A stretch of 64,000 bases of DNA. Source: Nevskia soli DSM 19509. Its GTDB lineage: Bacteria; Pseudomonadota; Gammaproteobacteria; Nevskiales; Nevskiaceae. How positions within the stretch are numbered: position 1 is the stretch's first letter; each line of letters begins with the position of its first letter. The notes beneath the pieces were generated by a model. That model did not search any database. It had not been told where the DNA came from and worked only from the letters and a program-made list of their open reading frames with translations. Location: contig NZ_JONR01000014.1 of NCBI RefSeq assembly GCF_000711955.1, positions 87,028-151,027 of the forward strand, given 5' to 3'. Both the position numbers and the translations under genes were made by a program. This document shows positions 39,656 to 48,013 of the stretch, piece by piece.

Positions 39656-40320
39656 TGGATGCTTCGCTGAATATTGTCCAGACCCTTGCAGTCTGGGCGC
39701 TCCCCGTCATTTTCGCCATTACCTTGCACGAGGTCGCGCACGGCTGGGTGGCGCGCTCGCTGGGCGATGCCACGGCCTACAAGCTGGGGCGGCTGAGCCT
39801 GAACCCGCTGCGGCATGTCGATCCGGTGGGGACGGTGCTGGTGCCGGGCGTCCTGCTGGCCATGGGCGGGGGCTTCCTGTTCGGCTGGGCCAAGCCGGTG
39901 CCGGTGGACTGGCGCAATTTCCGCAAGCCGCGGACGGACATGGCGGTGGTGGCCGCGGCGGGGCCCTTGTCGAACCTGGCAATGGCCATCTGCTGGGGCC
40001 TGGTATTCAAGCTCGCCGCCGATACCGGCGCCCAGGAGGGCGTATGGTACGGCGTCCGCCTGATGGGACGGGCCGGCATGGTCATCAATGTCTCGTTGAT
40101 GGTGCTGAACCTGCTGCCGCTGCCGCCGCTGGATGGCGGGCGCGTCCTGATGGGCGTGCTGCCGCCGCGCGCCGCCTTCCGCTTCGCCAGGATCGAGCCC
40201 TACGGCATGTTGATCCTGGTCCTCCTGGCGGTCAGCTCTTTGCTGGGCAAGATCCTGTACTGGCCGTTCGTGCTGTCCCTGGTGGGCATTTCCCGGATGC
40301 TCGGCATCAATCCGTTTTAG
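39655..40320 (+). CDS. M50-family membrane metalloprotease (site-2 protease type)
   Basis: The 221-residue product has four to five membrane segments with the zinc motif HEVAH (25-29) in the first and LLPLPPLDGGRVL near residue 155, in which Asp is the third ligand. SLGDATAYKLGRLSLNPLRHVD between them is characteristic of this subfamily. It has no PDZ domain. The gene is commonly found between yciO-like genes and trpS/scpAB. Its start has a TATAAT six bases upstream and no Shine-Dalgarno sequence, suggesting a leaderless transcript. The substrate is unknown. Confidence 0.88.
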   Translation: MDASLNIVQTLAVWALPVIFAITLHEVAHGWVARSLGDATAYKLGRLSLNPLRHVDPVGTVLVPGVLLAMGGGFLFGWAKPVPVDWRNFRKPRTDMAVVAAAGPLSNLAMAICWGLVFKLAADTGAQEGVWYGVRLMGRAGMVINVSLMVLNLLPLPPLDGGRVLMGVLPPRAAFRFARIEPYGMLILVLLAVSSLLGKILYWPFVLSLVGISRMLGINPF

Positions 40321-40341
40321 GCCGTACTTTTTCCGATCCGC

Positions 40342-41370
40342 ATGAACGCGACCCCCCCTCCACGCCCCGTCGTCCTTTCCGGCATCCAGCCCTCGGGCCG
40401 CCTGACCATCGGCAACTACCTGGGCGCGATCAAGAACTGGCTGCCGCTGCACGCGCAGTACGACTGCTACTACATGCTGGTGGACCTGCACGCCATCACC
40501 GTGCGCCAGGACCCGAAGGTGTTGCGCGAGCGCTGCTACGAATTCATGGCGCTGTATATCGCCTGCGGCCTGGACCCGGCGCAGAACGTGCTGTTCGTGC
40601 AGAGCCACGTGGCGGCGCACGCGCGCCTGAGCTGGGTGCTCAACTGCTACACGCAGATGGGCGAGCTGAACCGCATGACGCAGTTCAAGGACAAGTCGGC
40701 CAAGCACGTCGACAACATCAACGCCGGCCTGTTCGACTACCCGGTGCTGATGGTGGCGGACATCCTGCTCTACGACACCGCGCAGGTGCCGGTGGGCGAC
40801 GACCAGAAGCAGCACCTGGAACTGACCCGCGACGTGGCGATCCGCTTCAACAACATCTACCTGGAACAGAACGGCGGCCAGCCGGTGTTCCGGGTGCCGG
40901 AGCCGATGATCCCGCCGGTGGGCGCGCGCATCATGGGCTTGCAGGAACCGACGGCGAAGATGAGCAAGTCGGACGATGCCGAGACCAACGCGGTCTACCT
41001 GCTGGATCCGCCCGACGTCATCGCCCGCAAGATCAAGCGCGCCGTCACCGACATGGACGGCAGCATCCGCTACGCCCCGGTCGAGAAGCCGGGCGTGTCC
41101 AACCTGTTGTCGATCCTCTCCGCCACCGGCGGCGAGTCCATCGCCGCGCTGGAGGCGCGCTTCGCCGGGCAGGGCTACGGCGCGCTGAAGGGCGCCACGG
41201 CCGAGGCGGTGGTGGAATGCCTGAAGCCGGTACAGGCGCGCTACAACGAGCTGCGCGAGGATCGCGCCGGCCTGCAGCGCGTGCTCAAGGATGGCGCCGA
41301 GCGCGCCGCCCTGCGCGCCGACGCCACGCTGAAGCGCGTGCATGACGTGCTCGGATTCATCCCGCAATGA
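40342..41370 (+). CDS. trpS: Tryptophanyl-tRNA synthetase
   Basis: TrpS charges tRNA-Trp. The 342-residue product is a class I synthetase with the HIGH-like motif TIGN in SGRLTIGNYLGAIKNW (near residue 22), the MVADILLYDTAQVPVGDDQKQHLELTRD tryptophan-site region and the KMSKS motif at 206-210 (AKMSKSDDAETN). It lies after the M50 protease gene, and its stop overlaps the scpA start (ATGA). Trp motifs and length are typical (E. coli 334). Confidence 0.96.
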   Translation: MNATPPPRPVVLSGIQPSGRLTIGNYLGAIKNWLPLHAQYDCYYMLVDLHAITVRQDPKVLRERCYEFMALYIACGLDPAQNVLFVQSHVAAHARLSWVLNCYTQMGELNRMTQFKDKSAKHVDNINAGLFDYPVLMVADILLYDTAQVPVGDDQKQHLELTRDVAIRFNNIYLEQNGGQPVFRVPEPMIPPVGARIMGLQEPTAKMSKSDDAETNAVYLLDPPDVIARKIKRAVTDMDGSIRYAPVEKPGVSNLLSILSATGGESIAALEARFAGQGYGALKGATAEAVVECLKPVQARYNELREDRAGLQRVLKDGAERAALRADATLKRVHDVLGFIPQ

Positions 41371-42239
41371 GCGAGAACGAGATCGAAGCCATCGACAGCG
41401 AGGCTCCGGCTCCAGCCCCGGCTCCGGCCGATGGCGCGCCGCCGCCGCACGCCGTGGCGCGCTGGCATGGCGAAGACCTGCTCAAGATGCCGGAGGATCT
41501 GTACATCCCGCCGGATGCGCTGGAAGTCTTCCTCGAAGCCTTCGAAGGGCCGCTGGACCTGCTGCTGTACCTGATCCGCAAGCAGAACCTGGACATCCTC
41601 GACATCCCGGTGCTGAAGATCACCCAGCAGTACATGGATTACATCGCGCTGATGCGCGAGCTGCGCCTGGAGCTGGCGGCGGAATACCTGGTGATGGCGG
41701 CCTGGCTGGCGGAAATCAAATCCCGCATCCTGCTGCCGCGTCCGCCGGCGGTGGAAGAGGAACTGGGCGATCCGCGCATGGAGCTGGTGCGCCGCCTGCA
41801 GCAGTACGAGCGCTTCAAGACCGCCGCCGAAAACCTGGATGCGATGCCGCGCGTCAGCCGCGAGATCTTCCTGGCGCAGGCGCGGCCGGACAAGATCCAG
41901 AGCGATGCGCCGTTGCCGGTGCCGGGCATGCGCGAACTGATGCTGGCGTTCCGCGAAGTGCTGCTGCGTGCCGATATGTTCAAGCACCACACGGTGGAAG
42001 CCGAGCCGCTGTCGGTGCGCGAGCGCATGAGCCGCATCCTCGACCGCCTCCAGGCGGGCCCAGCGCGCTTCGACGAGCTGGTGGACCTGACGGAAGGCCG
42101 CGCCGGCGTGGTGGTGTGCCTGCTGGCGATCCTGGAACTGGTCAAGGCCGGACTGCTCGAAATCGGGCAGCCGGCGCCGTTCGCCCCGCTGACGGTGGAA
42201 AACGCGCGGGCGCGTGAAACTGCGATTGAGGAATCATGA
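41367..42239 (+). CDS. scpA: Segregation and condensation protein A
   Basis: ScpA is the kleisin that bridges the SMC heads. The 290-residue product has a variable acidic/Pro-rich leader (to about 45), then the conserved N-terminal SMC-binding region (FEGPLDLLLYLIRKQNLDILDIPVLKITQQY split by my line; AAEYLVMAAWLAEIKSR) and a C-terminal winged-helix domain (AIVVCLLAILELVKAG-like end). Overlaps of four bases with trpS and with scpB show a tightly coupled unit. SMC itself is encoded 6 kb upstream. Confidence 0.93.
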   Translation: MSENEIEAIDSEAPAPAPAPADGAPPPHAVARWHGEDLLKMPEDLYIPPDALEVFLEAFEGPLDLLLYLIRKQNLDILDIPVLKITQQYMDYIALMRELRLELAAEYLVMAAWLAEIKSRILLPRPPAVEEELGDPRMELVRRLQQYERFKTAAENLDAMPRVSREIFLAQARPDKIQSDAPLPVPGMRELMLAFREVLLRADMFKHHTVEAEPLSVRERMSRILDRLQAGPARFDELVDLTEGRAGVVVCLLAILELVKAGLLEIGQPAPFAPLTVENARARETAIEES

Positions 42240-43366
42240 ACGATACACCCGAAAAGGACCTCGACGAGGCCACCGCCGAACCGGCCGCCGAGACGACGCA
42301 AGCCTCGCCCGGGAAGCCGGCTGAGCATGGGTCAGAGGCGCCGGAGCAGGCAGCGGATCAGGTGCACGAGCACACCGATGAAGGCACGGCGGAACCTGTC
42401 GCGGAGCAGGCGGAAGCCGAACATCAGGATCAACTTCCCGAGCACGTTGCGGACCAGTTGCCCGAAGAGCCGGTGGCCGAACAAGGCTACGGCCGCCGTC
42501 TGGAACTGATTCTGGAAGCGCTGCTGCTCGCAGCCGATGCGCCGCTGCCGCTGGAACAGATGCAGAAGCTGGTGGCCTCGGAATTCAACCTCGGCCGCAA
42601 GGACCTGCGCGCCGCGCTGGAGCGCATGAGCGCCCGCTATGCCGACACCGCCTGCGAGCTGCAGGAAGTGGCCAGCGGCTGGCGCCTGCAAGTACGGGCG
42701 GAATTCGGCGAGTGGGTCGGCCGCCTGTGGCAGGAGAAGCCGCCAAAGTACTCGCGCGCCCTGCTGGAGACGCTGGCGCTGATCGTCTACCGCCAGCCCA
42801 TCACCCGCGGCGAGATCGAGGATGTGCGCGGCGTGGCGGTGTCCACCAACATCCTGCGCACCCTGCTGGAACGCGGCTGGGTGCGTGAAGTGGGCCACAA
42901 GGAAGTACCGGGCCGCCCGGCGCTGTACGGCACCGCGCCGCAGTTCCTCGACGACTTCAATCTCAAGTCCCTGGACCAGTTGCCGACGCTGCCGGAGATC
43001 AAGGACCTCGACCAGCTGGAAGCGGCGATGAAGCGCCTCGGCCAGAATGCCGATGCGGTGGCCGAGCTGCGCGCCGAGCGCGAGGCAGCCGAAGATCCGA
43101 TGAATGCCGGCGCCGCGCTGCCCGAGTCGCACGATGACGGTTCCGTCGTTCATGAAGCGCTCGATGAGGAGGCGCCCGAAGAAGGGACGATCGACGAAGG
43201 AATGGTTGACGACGACATGCCGCTGGACGAAGTGCCGCATGACGAAGGCGTGCACGATGAAGGCGTGCACGACCATGATGTGCATGATGAAGGCGCGCAC
43301 GAAGCGGACGTTGCGGATGACGGGACAGAAGATCCCCCGCGGTCCGACGGCGCGGTCTCCCATTGA
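42236..43366 (+). CDS. scpB: Segregation and condensation protein B with acidic/His-rich extensions
   Basis: ScpB dimerises and binds the middle of ScpA in the SMC complex. The ScpB core lies at about residues 83-260, with LILEALLLAADAPLPLEQ, a first winged helix, and ALLETLALIVYRQPITRGEIE followed by VREVGHKEVPGRPALYGT in the second. The N-terminal 80 residues are strongly acidic. The C-terminal 100 or so residues are acidic and end in five pentapeptide repeats of the DEGVH type (331-355). At 376 residues it is much longer than the usual 180-280. It overlaps scpA and rluB by four bases each. Confidence 0.92.
   Translation: MNDTPEKDLDEATAEPAAETTQASPGKPAEHGSEAPEQAADQVHEHTDEGTAEPVAEQAEAEHQDQLPEHVADQLPEEPVAEQGYGRRLELILEALLLAADAPLPLEQMQKLVASEFNLGRKDLRAALERMSARYADTACELQEVASGWRLQVRAEFGEWVGRLWQEKPPKYSRALLETLALIVYRQPITRGEIEDVRGVAVSTNILRTLLERGWVREVGHKEVPGRPALYGTAPQFLDDFNLKSLDQLPTLPEIKDLDQLEAAMKRLGQNADAVAELRAEREAAEDPMNAGAALPESHDDGSVVHEALDEEAPEEGTIDEGMVDDDMPLDEVPHDEGVHDEGVHDHDVHDEGAHEADVADDGTEDPPRSDGAVSH
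43226..43300 (+). repeat. Five 15-bp tandem units at the scpB 3' end
   Basis: Five in-frame 15-bp units encode DEVPH, DEGVH, DEGVH, DHDVH and DEGAH. Units 2 and 3 are nearly identical in DNA (GACGAAGGCGTGCAC, GATGAAGGCGTGCAC), which suggests recent slippage expansion. The peptide is His/Asp/Glu-rich and could bind metal ions. Confidence 0.85.
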
Positions 43367-44157
43367 GCGAGCGCATCCAGAAAGTTCTGGCGGAAGCCGG
43401 CGTGGCCTCGCGCCGCGCCATCGAGACCCTTATCGAAGAGGGGCGCATCAGCGTCAACGGCGAGCCGGCCACCCTGGGCCAGAAGATCGACGCCAAGGAC
43501 CGGGTCAAGGTCGACGGCAAGGCGGTGCGCCTGGGCGCCAGGCAGGCCGCGACCCGGGTGCTGCTGTACAAGAAGCGGGTCGGCGAACTGGTGACGCGCG
43601 ACGATCCCGAAGGGCGCAAGACCATCTTCAAGAAGCTGCCGGACCTCGAAACCGGCCGCTGGATCGCGGTCGGCCGCCTCGACATCAACACCTCCGGCCT
43701 GCTGCTGCTGACCAACGACGGTGAACTGGCGCGGCGCCTGACCCATCCGAGTTTCGAGATGGAGCGCGAGTACGCGGTGCGCGTGCTCGGCGAGATGACC
43801 GATGAGGTGCTGCGCAACCTGCGCAAGGGCGTGATGCTGGAAGACGGCATGGCGCACTTCGACAGCTTCGTGCGGGGCGACAACGAGGACGGCGAGGGCG
43901 CCAACCAGTGGTGGCGCGCCACCCTGAAGGAAGGTCGCAACCGCGAGGTGCGGCGCCTGCTCGAATCGCAGGGCCTGCAGGTGAGCCGCCTGATCCGCGT
44001 GCGCTACGGCCCCATCGAACTGGGCCGCGGCGTCAAGTCCGGCGGCTATCGCGAGCTGACCCCGGACGAAATGAACCGTCTGCTGACCCAGGTCGGCATG
44101 GAACGGGACCGCAAGAAGTCCGAGCGGAAAACTTCAAAGCCGAAGCCGCGGGGTTGA
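43363..44157 (+). CDS. rluB: 23S rRNA pseudouridine-2605 synthase
   Basis: RluB makes pseudouridine 2605 in 23S rRNA. The 264-residue product has an N-terminal S4 RNA-binding domain (RIQKVLAEAGVASRRAIETLI) and the RsuA/RluB catalytic domain with VGRLDINTSGLLLLTNDG, whose Asp is the nucleophile, and EGRNREVRRLLESQGLQV. Start TTG 43363 overlaps the scpB stop (TTGA) and gives the family N-terminus SERIQKVL. A short basic tail ends it. In E. coli the neighbours of rluB (yciL) include yciO and yciK, as here. Confidence 0.94.
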   Translation: MSERIQKVLAEAGVASRRAIETLIEEGRISVNGEPATLGQKIDAKDRVKVDGKAVRLGARQAATRVLLYKKRVGELVTRDDPEGRKTIFKKLPDLETGRWIAVGRLDINTSGLLLLTNDGELARRLTHPSFEMEREYAVRVLGEMTDEVLRNLRKGVMLEDGMAHFDSFVRGDNEDGEGANQWWRATLKEGRNREVRRLLESQGLQVSRLIRVRYGPIELGRGVKSGGYRELTPDEMNRLLTQVGMERDRKKSERKTSKPKPRG

Positions 44158-44190
44158 GAAGCCGCGCGGCTGAGAAGCTCAACCCAACGG

Positions 44191-44273
44191 CGTCATACCG
44201 GCGAAAGCCGGTATCCAGGGGTTCGGAGTGCATCCTTTCGCTGCTCTGGATACCGGCTTTCGCCGGTATGACG
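44191..44273. repeat. Perfect 28-bp inverted repeat (extragenic palindrome)
   Basis: The arms at 44191-44218 and 44246-44273 are exact complements over 28 bp with a 27-base loop. The arms contain CCGGCGAAAGCCGG, a core of extragenic repeats scattered through many proteobacterial genomes. It lies between the convergent rluB and SDR genes and could end transcription from both sides. Confidence 0.85.
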
Positions 44274-44303
44274 GCTTTATTCGGATTCGGAAGTTGAAAC
44301 GGA

Positions 44304-45068
44304 TCAGCGAGCCGCGCTGAAGCGCTGGCCGCTGCGGCCGGCGCTGTCCGGCCCGAGCAGGTAAAGCAGCCCCGGCATCGCACTCTCCGGCAGCGGCACC
44401 GTCTGCGCGTCCTCGCCCGGGTAACCCTTCAGGCGCAGGAATGTGCGTAGCGGGCCCGGATCGTAGGCATTGAGGCGCAGCTGGGTTTTCTTTTCCAGCT
44501 CGGAGGCCCAGCTCTTCACCATGCCTTCGACCGCGTACTTGGCGATGCCGAAGGCGCCGCGGTAGGCCTTGTTGTCTTGGCCCGACGGATCGGTGAGGAA
44601 TACCACGCTGGCATCGGCGCTCTTTTCCAGCAACGGCAGGCTCAGGCGGGTGAGGGTATAGGCGGCGGTGAGGTTGACCTGCAGGCCTTCCATCCAGTCG
44701 CGCGGCGCCACGTCGGACAGCGGGGTGAACACGGTGAAATGCGCGGCGGCGTGGACCACGCCGTCGAGCCGCCCGAATTCGCGTTCGATGGTGGCGATCA
44801 CGTCGCCCATTTCGACCCAGGTGGCGCCGGCCAGGTTCATCGGGTAGATGGCCGGCTTGATGCCCGTCCCGGCCTCGATGGCGTCGTAGACCTTTTCCAG
44901 CTTCCTGACGTTGCGGCCGAGCAGCACCGGGGTGGCGCCGTGACGGGCGCAGGCCATTGCCGCGGCGGAACCTACGCCGCCGCCGGCACCGGTGATGAGG
45001 ATGACGCGTTCACGCAGCAAGCCATCCGCCGGCGCGTAGCCGGCGGGAACCGCGACCTCAGGCAGCAC
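44304..45068 (-). CDS. yciK: YciK-like short-chain dehydrogenase with altered active site
   Basis: The 254-residue product is a Rossmann-fold SDR resembling E. coli YciK. It has the cofactor motif TGAGGGVGSA near residue 25, an LLGRN segment suggesting NADP use, and a C-terminal NAYDPGPLRT. The catalytic YxxxK is replaced by FGIAK (GAFGIAKYAVEGM), and the usual Ser about 13 residues earlier is not conserved (FLTDPSGQ). It may therefore lack classical oxidoreductase activity. GTG 45068 overlaps the end of mupP by 11 bases. The position after mupP matches PA3173 in Pseudomonas aeruginosa. Family is firm; function is unknown. Confidence 0.85.
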   Translation of the reverse strand: MLPEVAVPAGYAPADGLLRERVILITGAGGGVGSAAAMACARHGATPVLLGRNVRKLEKVYDAIEAGTGIKPAIYPMNLAGATWVEMGDVIATIEREFGRLDGVVHAAAHFTVFTPLSDVAPRDWMEGLQVNLTAAYTLTRLSLPLLEKSADASVVFLTDPSGQDNKAYRGAFGIAKYAVEGMVKSWASELEKKTQLRLNAYDPGPLRTFLRLKGYPGEDAQTVPLPESAMPGLLYLLGPDSAGRSGQRFSAAR

Positions 45069-45738
45069 GGCGCAATTCGAGCAGCTGCGCCAGTTCGGCT
45101 GGTATATCGAGGATGACGTCGGCCGACCAGCTGCGCGGGTCGGGCTTGTCGCCCATGTAGCCCCAGCCGGCGGCGGCGGTGCGCATGTGCGCGGCACGGC
45201 CGGAGAGGATGTCGCGCTCGTCGTCGCCGACGTAGAGGCAGTCGCGGGCGGCGACGCCGACCAGCTTGCTGGCCAGCAGCAGCGGCTCGGGCGCGGGCTT
45301 GGGTTTGGGGGTGCTGTCGCCGCTGACCAGGCAGGCGCTGCGCGGAGTCAGGCCGAGGTCGCGCATCAGCGGTTCGCTCAGCTCGGACACCTTATTGGTG
45401 ACCACGCCCCAGCGTACGCCGGCATGCTCCAGCGCCGTCAGCATCTCGTCGATGCCCGGAAACAGGCAGGAGTTGCGGCTCAGGTTGGCGCGGTAATGCA
45501 CCAGGAAGCGCTCCTTGCGCTGCGGGTAGGCCGGATCGTCCATGCTGATTCCCAGCGCCACCTTGAGCAGGCCCCGCGCGCCGCAGGAGGCGTACGGGCG
45601 GTAGTCGGAGAGGGGGAGTGGCGCCAGATCCTGTTCTTCGCGGACCAGGTTGGCGGCCAGGCCGAGATCGGGAGCCGTGTCGACCAGCGTACCGTCCAGG
45701 TCGAACAGTACGCACTTTGGAGTCATCTTCAAAATCAT
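45058..45738 (-). CDS. mupP: HAD phosphatase, probable MurNAc-6-phosphate phosphatase
   Basis: The 226-residue product is a HAD hydrolase of the Gph type, with nucleophile Asp13 in FDLDGTLVDTAPD, motif II VTNK, the substrate-loop Lys in STPKPKPAP and metal-binding VGDDERDI. Phosphoglycolate phosphatase is the generic assignment. However, the order ubiG-mupP-SDR is that of Pseudomonas, where MupP dephosphorylates MurNAc-6-phosphate in peptidoglycan recycling, so I favour MupP. amgK and murU are not in this window. ATG 45738 or 45726 could be the start. Confidence 0.8.
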   Translation of the reverse strand: MILKMTPKCVLFDLDGTLVDTAPDLGLAANLVREEQDLAPLPLSDYRPYASCGARGLLKVALGISMDDPAYPQRKERFLVHYRANLSRNSCLFPGIDEMLTALEHAGVRWGVVTNKVSELSEPLMRDLGLTPRSACLVSGDSTPKPKPAPEPLLLASKLVGVAARDCLYVGDDERDILSGRAAHMRTAAAGWGYMGDKPDPRSWSADVILDIPAELAQLLELRRAA

Positions 45739-45798
45739 TTCACCGTAGCTTCGCGGCTTCCCGCCTCATGTGGCCATTATCAGCGCAGGCCATGAACC

Positions 45799-46509
45799 TT
45801 AACTGAATGGTTTGTCACAATGCATTAGATAATTCACATCCACGTCGCGTGCCTGGAGGGAGGCCGCGCGCAGTAAAGGGTTGTAACGCAAGCCTATTAC
45901 CTCCCGCGGCACCAGTCCGGCGGCGCGCGCCCAGCGGTCCAGTTCCGAGGGACGGATGAACTTGGCGTAGTCGTGGGTACCGCGCGGAACCAGCCCCAGG
46001 GTGTACTCCGCCGCCACGATCATCAGGGCGTAGGCCTTGGGGTTGCGGTTGATGGTGGAGAACACCACGGTGCCGCCCGGCTTGGCCAGGCGGGCGCAGG
46101 CGGCGACCACGGCGGCCGGCTCGGGCACGTGCTCCAGCATTTCCAGGCAGCACACCAGGTCGAAGCTCTCCGGCCGCTCGGCGGCGAGGTCTTCGGCGGC
46201 GACCAGGCGGTACTGGGCTTTGACCCCCTGATCCTGGGCGTGCTGCTGCGCCACCTTGATCGAGGCGGCTGCGAGATCGATACCCAGCGCTTCTGCGCCG
46301 CCGCGGGCCAGGGCCTCGGTCAGCAGGCCGCCGCCGCAGCCGACATCGAGGGCGGTCTTGCCCTTGAGGCCGCCCGCGACCTGTTCGATATAGCGGGTAC
46401 GTACCGGGTTGATGACGTGCAGCGCGCCCATCTCGCCGCGCGGATCCCACCAGCGCGTGGCCAGGCTTTCGAAGTGGGCGATCTCGTCGCTGTCGACGTT
46501 GGTGTTCAT
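45799..46509 (-). CDS. ubiG: Ubiquinone biosynthesis O-methyltransferase
   Basis: UbiG performs both O-methylation steps of ubiquinone synthesis with SAM. The 236-residue product has the family start (DEIAHFESLATRWWDPRGEM), the SAM loop LDVGCGGGLLTEALA, the LVCCLEMLEHVPEP segment and the membrane-associating STINRNPKAYALMIVAAEY region. ATG 46509 gives the standard N-terminus; the longer upstream frame is not conserved. It lies between the MTA deaminase gene and mupP, all on the minus strand, as in Pseudomonas. Confidence 0.95.
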   Translation of the reverse strand: MNTNVDSDEIAHFESLATRWWDPRGEMGALHVINPVRTRYIEQVAGGLKGKTALDVGCGGGLLTEALARGGAEALGIDLAAASIKVAQQHAQDQGVKAQYRLVAAEDLAAERPESFDLVCCLEMLEHVPEPAAVVAACARLAKPGGTVVFSTINRNPKAYALMIVAAEYTLGLVPRGTHDYAKFIRPSELDRWARAAGLVPREVIGLRYNPLLRAASLQARDVDVNYLMHCDKPFS

Positions 46510-46621
46510 GTACTGGTTAAGGAGTGTAGCGCAAAGTGCTGTTTGAGCACAGTATTTACTCGATAGGCTGGAGGGGAGAGGCGAGCGGCGCAACAGTCGC
46601 TGCTTTTCCTGCTTTTTCGCC

Positions 46622-47953
46622 TCACGCCTCTCGCTTCTCCCCTCCCGCTATTTTGGTGCGCCATTCCGCGGCCTTGGCCAGCGTCCCGGCTTCGTTGAGG
46701 GTGAGTAGTTTACAGTCCCGCAGCAGGGGGCGGCCGGCGACATAGACGTCGCTGACCTGGTCGCGGCCGGCGGCATAGACCAGCTGGGACAGCACGTTGT
46801 AGACCGGCTGGGTGGCGGGGCGATTGAGGTTCACGGCGATGAAGTCCGCCGCCTTGCCCTTTTCCAGCGAGCCGATCCGGTCTTCCAGGCCCAGTGCCCG
46901 TGCGCCGGCCAGGGTGGCCATGTGGAGGGCCGATGCGGCGGGCAGGGCGCTGGCGTCGCCGGCGACGCCCTTGGCCAGCAGGGCGGCGGTGCGCAACTCG
47001 CCGAACATGTCGAGATCGTTGTTGCTGGCGGCGCCATCGGTGCCGAGAGCCACGTTGACGCCGGCGGCGAGCAGCTTCGCCACCGGGCAGAAGCCGCTGG
47101 CCAGCTTGAGATTGGACTCCGGGCAATGCGCCACGCTGACGCCGAGCCTGGCGGCCTCGGCGATTTCCGCGTCGGTGAGCTGGGTCATGTGCACGGCGAT
47201 GAAGCCCTGGCCCGGCAGGTCCAGCTCGCGCAGGCGCTGCCAGGGGCGCTTGCCGGCGGCTTGCAGGCCGCCTTCGACTTCCGCCGCGGTTTCGTGCACG
47301 TGCATGTGGATGCCGATGCCGAGTTCGGTGGCCAGTTCGCGGATCCGCTTCAGCGGTGCGTCGGAGACGGTATAGGGCGCGTGCGGCGCGAATACCGCGC
47401 GCACCAGCGGATCGCCGCGCAGGCGGTCGTGTACCTCCAGGCCGCGATGGATGTATTCCTCCCAGTTCTGCGCCCAGGCGGTGGGGAAGTCGAGCACGAT
47501 CAGACCGACGTTGGCGCGCAGTCCCACTTCCGCTGCCACGGCGGCGGTGGCGTCGGCGAAGAAATACATGTCGTTGAAGCAGGTGGTGCCGCCGCGGATC
47601 ATCTCGGCGGCGGCCAGGCGCACGCCGTCGGCGCAGAAGGCGTAGCTGACGTTGGCGCCTTCCGCCGGCCAGATATGGTTCTGCAACCAGTCCATCAGCG
47701 GCAGGTCGTCGGCCAGCCCGCGCAGCAGGGCCATGGCGGAGTGGGTGTGGATGTTGACCAGGCCGGGCATCAGGGCATGGTCCGGCAGCTCGAGCGTTTC
47801 ACGCGGCTGGAAGGCCTGGCGGGCGAAGGCCGCCGGCAGCACGTCGACGATGCGGCCGCCGTCCACGGCGAGGGCATGTTCCTCCAGCACCACACCGGAG
47901 GGCTGGATGGGGACCAGCCAGCGCGGCAGGACCAGCAGATCAATGGGCTGCAT
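46622..47953 (-). CDS. mtaD: 5-methylthioadenosine/S-adenosylhomocysteine deaminase
   Basis: This amidohydrolase family deaminates methylthioadenosine (MTA) to methylthioinosine. The 443-residue product has the metal site NIHTHSAMALLRG, then PHAPYTVSD, IHMHVHETAAEVEGG, AHCPESNLKLASG and the ligand Asp in GTDGAASNNDLDM, all typical of the MTA/SAH deaminase clade. The closest known setting is P. aeruginosa PA3170, next to mtnA and ubiG, where MTA is salvaged through deamination. Here mtnA is divergent, 60 bases away. An alternative substrate such as a related purine cannot be excluded. Confidence 0.88.
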   Translation of the reverse strand: MQPIDLLVLPRWLVPIQPSGVVLEEHALAVDGGRIVDVLPAAFARQAFQPRETLELPDHALMPGLVNIHTHSAMALLRGLADDLPLMDWLQNHIWPAEGANVSYAFCADGVRLAAAEMIRGGTTCFNDMYFFADATAAVAAEVGLRANVGLIVLDFPTAWAQNWEEYIHRGLEVHDRLRGDPLVRAVFAPHAPYTVSDAPLKRIRELATELGIGIHMHVHETAAEVEGGLQAAGKRPWQRLRELDLPGQGFIAVHMTQLTDAEIAEAARLGVSVAHCPESNLKLASGFCPVAKLLAAGVNVALGTDGAASNNDLDMFGELRTAALLAKGVAGDASALPAASALHMATLAGARALGLEDRIGSLEKGKAADFIAVNLNRPATQPVYNVLSQLVYAAGRDQVSDVYVAGRPLLRDCKLLTLNEAGTLAKAAEWRTKIAGGEKREA

Positions 47954-48013
47954 TCACAAACCCTGCGATTGAGGAAGGTAGAATGCGCGACATTAGACCC
48001 GTCGGAATCCCCT

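Noticed and set aside
43226..43300. A CRISPR-like repeat array at the scpB 3' end
   Set aside because: The units are contiguous 15-bp in-frame codon repeats without spacers.
46922..48013. An N-terminal extension of mtnA by about 364 codons
   Set aside because: It lies opposite the MTA deaminase gene, and MtnA similarity starts only after GTG 48014.
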